The notes beneath the pieces are model-generated. The model did not search any database. It had not been told where the DNA came from and saw nothing but the letters and a program-made list of their open reading frames with translations. A stretch of 64,000 nt of DNA from Ziziphus jujuba. Lineage: Eukaryota; Streptophyta; Magnoliopsida; Rosales; Rhamnaceae. This document shows positions 48,009 to 64,000 of the stretch, in pieces. Every line of letters starts with the position of its first letter. The stretch's first letter is position 1. Both the position numbers and the translations under genes were made by a program. Where the stretch lies: contig NC_083383.1 of the NCBI RefSeq assembly GCF_031755915.1, positions 21,875,001 to 21,939,000 on the forward strand, written 5' to 3'.

Positions 48009-49328
48009 ATACTTTTTTATGGCCTTTTTATTAATCCAATCTAAGCTCTTCATTAATCTATTCTACTGGTATATCCTTTTTTTTTTTTTTTTTTTAAATC
48101 TTTAAATTTCTTATATACATATCCAAAAAACTTTTATATCTATATCGAAACATAAAAAATTAATGTTGTTAAAATAATATATCTTTTTTCCTCATCAAGC
48201 TTCAACCATTGTTTCTTTCCTCAAAGCCCAAATTGTGGATTCTTAATTCCGAGAAGATAAAAAGGAAGGGTAGTTCACTTTTCTTTAACAATGCTATTTT
48301 CCTTTGAACAGATCACTTTTTTTTTTCTTTTTTTTTTTTGAAAAAATTAAAAAAAAAATATTGATGTAATTTAAACAACATTTTATAAAAGATAAATAAA
48401 AATAAAAAAATAGATAAATAAATAAAAAATAAACCGCATAAACTTGGAATATAATCATGGGGTTTGATATCCTAAACAAGCCAATGACCTTCTCAACCTT
48501 TAACAGATTTAAATGGCTACAACAATGGGAAAGATATCAAGGTTTTTTACTTTTCTTTTCTTTTCTTTTTTTCTTTTCTTTTTTTTCCATATACACCAGA
48601 CTTAAAAAAATTCTAAAGAAAAAAAAAAAAAAAAAAAAAAAAAACTAAGCTCAAGTATGACAAATTTTTTTTTTATTTGAAACTGTGGTCAATGTTTATG
48701 ACATTTGTAGATATTATGGATATGATGAGAGTAATGTTAAATTTGAAAATTCAGCACTTAGATTTTACATCGTAAGTTTTAAGTTTTACTGGATAATATA
48801 CGAGTCTAATTTTCAAGAAACATAAGAATAAAAATCGATAAACAAGGAAAATTTTAGTGCAATTTTTTTTTCCAAAAAAAAAAAAAAAAAAAAAAAAACA
48901 CACATTGTAGTCCTTTTTAATATTAAAAAAAATGTAATCATTTTAAGGCTGGTTTTTAATTTGGGTGCATATAGAATATAATTGAGGTTTGAAGAGTGAA
49001 AAACTTTTTGGGAACTTAACTAGGAAAGATAAATATGTAAGTATTAGATTGATAAAAAAGGTATTTAGATATATGTATATAAGAGACTTACGGGTTTTTA
49101 AAACGTTAAATATATACAATCAGATTAGAATAATAAACAGTCTAGATTATTTATTAAAATCTTTGGCAAAAATATTTGTATGAGGAACATTATATATATA
49201 TTGATAATAATTTCACATATTTGTTATCTATTAACTACTAAGATTTTACAACAAAAATAAGCTTATAATATAATTAACACAGTGGACAGTTGAAAATGAA
49301 AACAAATATATTATCCCTAAAAAACATA

Positions 49329-49366
<38 letters not shown>

Positions 49367-49780
49367 TAAACATTTTGATTTTATCTTTATTAACGAAAGA
49401 CCCACGAGTATTTCCGGTTAATCAAGACAAACATGCCATGAAGCATTGGCTCTGTACAAGTTGCATTTATTCTGCTCAACAATTTCAAGTCCTTCAATTC
49501 AAGCAAGCATTACTAAAGGCAAAAGGACGGACACACATTAAAAAAATTTACATAAAAATAACACAAAAATTATATGTAAAAATCTTGTTCTATCACATCT
49601 TTTACTCCTGAATATATATATTTTTTTCTTTCCTGGTGGGATTGGGATGTTGCAGGGATGGAGGTTTGGGGTATGGTTAGGGAAACTGTAAATTATAATC
49701 TCATGCTGAGAGCACCCTTGAAAGTAATAATGCAATTTTCAAAACACATTTTACTTCAGTAAGTAGTAATTCATAACTGA
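48009..49780. other. Spacer downstream of CIPK8
   Basis: AT-rich and without genes. It has long A and T runs (47986-47998, 48077-48095, 48310-48340, 48619-48644, 48877-48898) and TA microsatellites (49328-49367). The CIPK8 3' untranslated region should lie just below 49803, but I cannot place its end. Confidence 0.5.
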
Positions 49781-49802
49781 ACGAAGATGTTACATGTAAA
49801 AA

Positions 49803-58394
<8,592 letters not shown>

Positions 58395-58756
58395 CTCTCC
58401 TCTTCCTCAAGCCTGTGCAACTTCCTCCTACTTGTTCTCAACTCAATCTCAGCATCGCACTCTCTCTCTCTCTCTAAAAAAAAGCACTTTAAAATATTCT
58501 TTGAAGCATCAAACTTTTTACACTTTTTCGCCAAATATTTTTCAAAAAATTGCTACTTTTATATTTTGCAAAGCTGGTCCTCAGTCGTCAAAGTGACGAA
58601 TTGAATAAAACAAAAAGTACAACTTGACAGCCGATGAAAGTAGGGAGTTGTTTGTTAGGTAAAAAAGCAATGGAAATTTAAAAAACAAAAATGACGGAGA
58701 AACTTGGAGGTGGGGTTGGCTTTTTTATGGTTTTTGTTATTTTGCTTTGAAAATCG

Positions 58757-58791
<35 letters not shown>

Positions 58792-59430
58792 GGATTGGGC
58801 TTTTGGCTTCGGCTTCGGTGGGATGGGATAATGAAAGTGAAATTATGATAAGGTCTGTTTTTGAAAAAAATAAATAAATACATAATAATAATAATAATAA
58901 TAGTATGTAGAGGCATGCTGCTGAGTGTCAATGGAGTGGCTCTGGCAATAAATCTCTAATTCTTATTTGGTCGGAAAATTTTACGCGCTTTCTTCTCTGC
59001 CGTCTTACTGTCGGGACTTTCCATGCCGTCGTACGGACAGCCACATTGCTTTCGGGTCGGGTTCTTGCCTTTGATTTCTTTAAGATGCTACTGTTGATTC
59101 ATAATTTTTATTTTTTATTTATTTTATTTCATTTTTAAGTTGCTATGTATATGTTGTCTTAACTTGTTTTTTTTTTTTTTTTTTTTTTTTTTGTTTTCTC
59201 TAATCAAATGTCTTAAGGCTGTTGAGAGGAAAATGCATGAGATTTTTTCTCTTCTAATTATAAGAATTTATATCCTTCCATTAAAAAAGATTATTTTTTA
59301 TTATTTATTGTTATTAATTTAATGGAATCTATATTATTATATGATATTGTTAATTAGTTGTATTTAATTGTTTATTATTTTTAATTTAAATAGGCTACAA
59401 GGAAGAAGAATAAGTAAAATCCGGAATTAT
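58395..59430. other. CIPK8 upstream region
   Basis: Holds the presumed 5' untranslated region and promoter. CT/GA runs lie at 58459-58475 and 58759-58787, common in plant 5' leaders, and T runs near 59168-59193. I cannot place the transcription start. Confidence 0.5.
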
Positions 59431-59434
59431 TTTA

Positions 59435-60190
59435 CTATCCAAGTCAAATATATTAAAAATTAAATAGAAAAATGTCAACGCAAGAAACATAAAACATGTT
59501 TTAGAAAAGAACCATCCAACCTCATTAAGGTCAACGAAGTAGGAACCTCAGAGGGAAAATCTTCATCGGGAAAAAGAGTATCAAAATATAAAAAACACCC
59601 TAAAAGAATAATAATAATAATAATAAAAAGCTAAGAAAACTTAGAAGTTATACTACCCCAAGCATAATTGGTATGATGATGAAGACAATCCTTTGGAAGC
59701 TGAAAAGACCTTTGTTCCTCAAAAAATGAAACAAGAAGTTTAGATAAACTATCATACACCATGACATAATTGGTTTCATTTGGTATTTTTTATAATTTTT
59801 TAATATGAAAAAATGATAAGAAAGAAGAATAACCAAGACATCCTAACTATGTTGGTACATTTTGAATTATTATACTAACCAAGTCAAATATATCGAAAAT
59901 TAAAAGAAAAATGTCAATACAAGATCTGTAAATATAAAATAAGTTATAGAAAAGAATCATATGATCTCATTAAAACCCTATAAAGTAAAAACCTCATAAG
60001 AAAAATTTTCATAAAGAAAAGAGAGTGCCAGAAATACAAAAACCCTCCTAGAAGAATTAAGAAAAAAAGAAAAAGAAAAAGTAAAGTCCTATCACCCAAA
60101 AGATTGTTGGTATAATGATGAAGACAATTCTTTAGAAACTAAAAAAACCATTGTTTCTCAGAAAATAAAAGAATAAGTTAGATAAATTAT
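59435..60190. repeat. Direct repeat of about 330 bp, 430 bp apart
   Basis: 59440-59770 and 59872-60195 share the phrase CCAAGTCAAATATAT, a block with ATGTCAA.ACAAGA, a CTCATTAA block, and GATGATGAAGACAAT followed by the same order of matches. They lie downstream of the LINE 3' end on its own strand and look like a duplicated LINE tail or 3' untranslated region. Confidence 0.7.
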
Positions 60191-61060
60191 CAACCATCAT
60201 CAAGAAAAATATGTGAAACCCTGAACACAATTCCGTTAATAAAATCAATACGAACAGCCCATTGACTCAATAAAGACCAAGGAACCTGAAGAGATAAGTT
60301 CCTAAGGAGTTGAACCACATACATCGAGTCACTTTCAATCTAAAGAAACCTCCAATTAAAAGATTTTGCAATTTAATAGCAGTAATAGCAACAAAAAGCT
60401 CAACTCATAAGCATAGGTCGAAGAAATTAGGGATCAAAGACACCTTTTTACAAAACCTCTAGAAGTCTGAAAGACTCCTTCCTCCCCCCTGGCCCCCAAA
60501 CAACTAGCTCTACCTAGAAAACTAAGAGAAACTCCATTTGTGTTTACCTTTAACCAACCTGACTTAGGAACCAACCAAACAACAAGAATAACATTTTGAG
60601 CCTTACTAGGACAAGAAGTAACGTTCAAACCCCGAGGAATAAGCAAGTCCAAATTGAATTATGCATGGAACCATGTTACAATTGATGCATTTCATGAATT
60701 TAATGAAGAATAAAAATCCAAGCCTTTGAAAATTGGTAATTCTCATTCTCAAATTTCGATTTATTCTTAGCAAACCAAATGGTAAATAAAGAGGTTAAGA
60801 CAACATCTTGGAAATATTTTTAACTTGAGAACTCATACCCAAATCCATACAACAAGATTAAATTCCTCCAAAGAACCTAAAAAATCCAAGTTATCATGAA
60901 ACAACTTCCCAAAAAAAGGCCAAATGGCAATATCATAAGTATAATGCAAAAATAGATGAATAACATCCACAAAATCTCTATGATATAATGCATTGAGAAC
61001 ATAAAATAATGCCCAATTTAGTGAACTTATCATCTATCAGCAGTGAAAATGAGGCAAGGT
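60190..61060 (-). pseudogene. LINE (L1-type) 3' fragment: zinc-binding region and RNase H
   Basis: Minus-strand text near 60905 (DIAIWPFFGKLFHDN) resembles the region after reverse transcriptase in plant LINEs. Near 60560 VPKSGWLKVNTNGVSLSFLG is the usual opening of their RNase H domain (xxGWLKVNTDG), with the catalytic aspartate changed to asparagine. Further pieces are YELLAVITAI-like text near 60395 and LRNLSLQVPWSLLSQW near 60300. Frameshifts separate the pieces and reverse transcriptase is absent. Confidence 0.65.
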
Positions 61061-61201
61061 TGGTTTTAAAGAAGAAAAAAAAGTGATTTGGCTTAATTTT
61101 TTGGTTAAAATTTTGGCTCACCAATTCAAGCAAAGTATGCAGCTTTGAGCTGCTAGTTATTCAAATTGATAGGTTTATGATGCTGTTTTATGTTTTTGCA
61201 G

Positions 61202-61779
61202 TGTTAGAATGAGTCAAAAGAACTTAGTTTTCATTCATAGTAATTGCCAATATATTACAATAATAAGTAGTTGCCAATATATTACAATAAAAAATAAGAG
61301 CAAATTGAAGCTAGATAACCATTCATGTGAGCAAATGAGAATGGAGTGCTTCAAAATGAACCAACCAGTGGTGTGAATGCAATGTCACCATAATGGTCCG
61401 ATGAATGCTTGACATTTGCCTCTCTCACATAGCTTGCCTCATTTTAAAGTAGTGCCTTTATAGCTTGACACTTGTCATATGCTTCCTCGGTTGAGAATTA
61501 AGTCAAATATTAGCTTGCTACATCATCAAGGTCCTCCAAATAGGTTAAGCTTCTTAAGCTTGTTGAGCAACTCCCTTAACTATGAACTAAACTAGCTTTT
61601 AAGCTCAATTACAAATCATTTGGTGTTCTTTAACACTTACTTAAAAACCCTAATAAGAGTAGATTCAAAATTACCTAAAACAAACATAAAAAAAAAAAAA
61701 AAACTCCCTTGGCTTTGAAGGCATTTACCTCGGGTTTACATTAAAAAATATGTGACTAACATTGCAATAAACTCTAACA
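61202..61779 (-). mobile_element. 3' LTR of the copia element
   Basis: 578 bp, with seven-base inverted ends TGTTAGA/TCTAACA. The outer flank is TGCAG (61197-61201), which would be the target duplication; its partner lies outside the window. Confidence 0.65.
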
Positions 61780-61809
61780 TTCTTCCTTGTCAATGTTAAG
61801 TATTACATT

Positions 61810-64000
61810 TAACATAAAACCTAAGCATCTTAAACCTTTCTCTTCGCAATGGTTTGGTGAGAATATCAACAAGTTGCTTTTACATTGAACAATGTACCAA
61901 GCAAGTTTCCTTGTTTCTTTCAGCTTCTCTTATGCTATAGTATTTAACAGGAATGTGCTTAGTTCTTTTATGTTGAACTACATTCTTGGCTATTGCAATT
62001 GTTAAAGTGTTATCATAATAGATGATGGTTAGATTCTATTGCTTGTATCCCAAGTCTTTTAGCTATTTCTTTAACCAAATAGCTTGATTTGATGTTGCTA
62101 AAGCTAGGATTATTTTTCCTCAGTTGTGGATTGGGCTTTTGATCTTTACTTATGTGAACTCCATAAAAACATACCTGAAGAAAACATGAACAACTATCCA
62201 GGATTTTTTTCATATCCTTCAAACTACTGCCCAGTCACTATCATAAAATCCAACTAGATTGCATTCATCTCCACATTTGTACCAAACATAAAGTTCGTCA
62301 TCCCTTTGACATTTTTTTAAGCCTTGCCATTCGGTAATGGTTTTGTGACGATGAACTCATAAATCTTGATAGCATGCTTGTAGCAAACATAATATTAGGG
62401 CTTGATGCATAAAAGTATAGTAAACTACCAATCAAACTTCTATAAATCGAGCCATTAATTTTTGGGAAACCATTATCAAGTTCAAACTTAGTATTTTGTA
62501 CAACTGGTGTATCAACATGCTTAGCATTTTTTAATTGAAAATACATAAGCAAATTCAAAGCATATTTCTTTTGAGTTAAGAATATACCTTTGCTTGATTA
62601 CTGTATCTCTATGTTAAAAAAGTAATGCATTAAACCAAAATCGGACATGCCAAATATATGCTTCATTTTCTCCTTGAATATTTGAATGGCTTGATTATCA
62701 TGGCCTGTTATGAGCAAATTATTAACATATGAAGAGACTACCATTTTATCTTTACTTAAGCTTGCCTTGATGTAAAGTATGGGTTCATTTTCATTTCTCA
62801 TAATTCTACTATACCAAGCTCTCGATGCTTGGTTAAGGCCGTATAAAGCTTTGTGTAATTTATAGTCTTTCTCCTCCTCTCCATCTTTGACAAAGTTCTC
62901 AAGTTATTCTACATAAACATTATTTTCTAAAATACTTAAAGAAATATAGATTTAACATCCAAATTGTAGATTTTCCACGAGTTGTTTTTTTACAATGGTA
63001 AGAAGAAGTCTCATTGTTTCATGCTAACTAGAGGTGCATATGTTTTTGCATATAGCCTTGAACAACTAATCTTGCTTTATGTTTGTTCAAGGTTCTCTCA
63101 AGGTTTAGCTTGGTTCTAAATATCCATTAGACTCCAATCATATGTCTATCTCTTGGCCTTTGAACTAAACTCTAAGTCTTGTTTTTTTCAATTGCATTTG
63201 TCTCCTCCTTCATTGCACTTGTCATTCTTGATGTTGTGCAACTTTATTAAATGTTGTTAGATGATGTACTGCCAAGCTTGCTCTCTGATATAACTTTTCA
63301 AGTAACCTTATACCTCTTTCACCAATATAAAGTTCATCAGTTGGATCATCATCATCATCTAATTTTAATATCAAGTCACTTTATTATTGTGAATTTGTAG
63401 TCCTTGATTAAATATAAGTGCTTGAATGCACTTCTTCGTCATTCTAGTCCCCATAAGCATTTTCATCAACCATAACAACATGGCATACAACCACTTGCTT
63501 CCTAGATAAGTTACATATTTTATAGCCCTTTAAAATCGAGCTATATCCATCTAAAATGCCAACATTTGCCTTCTAGTCTAGCTTGGACCTCTTCGCTTCA
63601 GGAACATGCATAACATACACTTTCAAACACTCTTAAATGATTAATTGAAGGTTTAAAACCATATCATAGATCATTTGGAGTTATTGAATTAATTGCCTTA
63701 CTTGGAAGTCTATTGAGAAGGTACACACATGTTTGTTACTTTTCCAAAACTTCTTAGGAAGGTGCTTCTCATACAACAAGCATTTTACCATATACATTAT
63801 AGTTCTGTTCTTCCTTTCATTCATACCATTTTTAATTATGGTGTGTATGAAGTTATAAGTTGATGTACAATACCTACTTACTTGTAAATATCTTAGAAAG
63901 CATTTGAAATATCTTAGAAAGCATTGTAAATAAACTCTCCTATATTGTCATTTCTTAATACCTTAATTGTTGTTTGAGCTTGATTTTCTACAAGTGTTTT
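61810..64000 (-). pseudogene. pol: Copia pol: integrase, reverse transcriptase, RNase H (broken)
   Basis: Reading from the upper end: YLLNRLPSKAINSITP near 63700 (integrase C-terminus), GVQWIFRTKLN and HKARLVVQGY near 63100, then ILYIKASLSKDKMVVSSYVN and NLLITGHDNQAIQIFKEKMK at 62670-62780, where the catalytic YVDD has become YVNN, next YRSLIGSLLYFYASSPNIMF near 62400. RNase H pieces SNQAIWLKK and IAIAKNVVQHKRTKHIPVKY lie at 61900-62110. Many stops are present, so the copy is dead. Confidence 0.8.

Larger units (their letters stand above)
61202..64000 (-). mobile_element. Ty1/copia retrotransposon, 3' part, continues beyond the window
   Basis: A 3' LTR (61202-61779) with ends TGTTAGAG...ATTCTAACA is preceded by a purine tract (AAGGAAGAA). 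Above it on the minus strand come RNase H, reverse transcriptase and integrase in the expected order. The 5' part is outside the window. Confidence 0.8.

Noticed and set aside
48457..48648. 63-codon plus-strand frame ending in a lysine run
   Set aside because: It arises from T-rich and A-rich homopolymers downstream of a copia element; no domain.

Overview
The window is AT-rich nuclear DNA from a eudicot plant. Two conserved plant genes split by many short introns lie on the minus strand: a mitochondrial serine hydroxymethyltransferase (15 coding exons, 24903-31515, 518 aa) and a CBL-interacting protein kinase that matches CIPK8 (14 coding exons, 49803-58394, 446 aa). Every exon junction in both models closes in frame. 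Between them lies a decayed DYW-class pentatricopeptide-repeat gene (about 36070-38750). Almost everything else that can be recognised is retrotransposon DNA. I can name the plant type but not the species.

Layout. 1-262 is the end of a hAT-like DNA transposon. 263-14606 is a nest of Ty3/gypsy elements, mostly on the minus strand. An outer element (5' LTR 13544-14606) had its gag gene interrupted by a second element of the same family (4297-12144, 5-bp duplication CCCAC). That second element was itself hit by two solo LTRs (7032-8157 and 8549-9440). LTRs of a related family (1706-3480) sit at the low-coordinate end. 14640-17870 is a rotted Ty1/copia pol carrying another solo LTR (15409-16506, duplication GGGAT). 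17871-24250 holds nothing I can name. 24903-31515 is SHMT, 31516-36060 is AT-rich spacer with a 28-bp tandem repeat, and 36070-38750 is the PPR pseudogene. 39243-42535 is a short LTR element with almost no coding capacity, carrying a further solo LTR (40826-41956, duplication GTTTA). 43001-48008 is a complete but dead copia element. 49803-58394 is CIPK8; its intron 1 contains a 1-kb LTR element that keeps only gag, and its intron 9 contains a probable SINE. 59430-61060 is the 3' end of a LINE, and 61202-64000 is the 3' part of a copia element that continues past the window.

The two live genes are not an operon and need not act together: SHMT serves photorespiration and one-carbon metabolism, and CIPK8 is a calcium-signalling kinase. 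What links them is splicing: three of their 27 coding introns begin with GC instead of GT, and all three share the donor sequence GCATG. Seven copies of one gypsy LTR family (called LTR-A here) dominate the repeats. In this family and two relatives the LTR itself encodes the C-terminal end of pol. I found no sign of an unknown defence or metabolic system; the novelty is in element architecture and splice sites.
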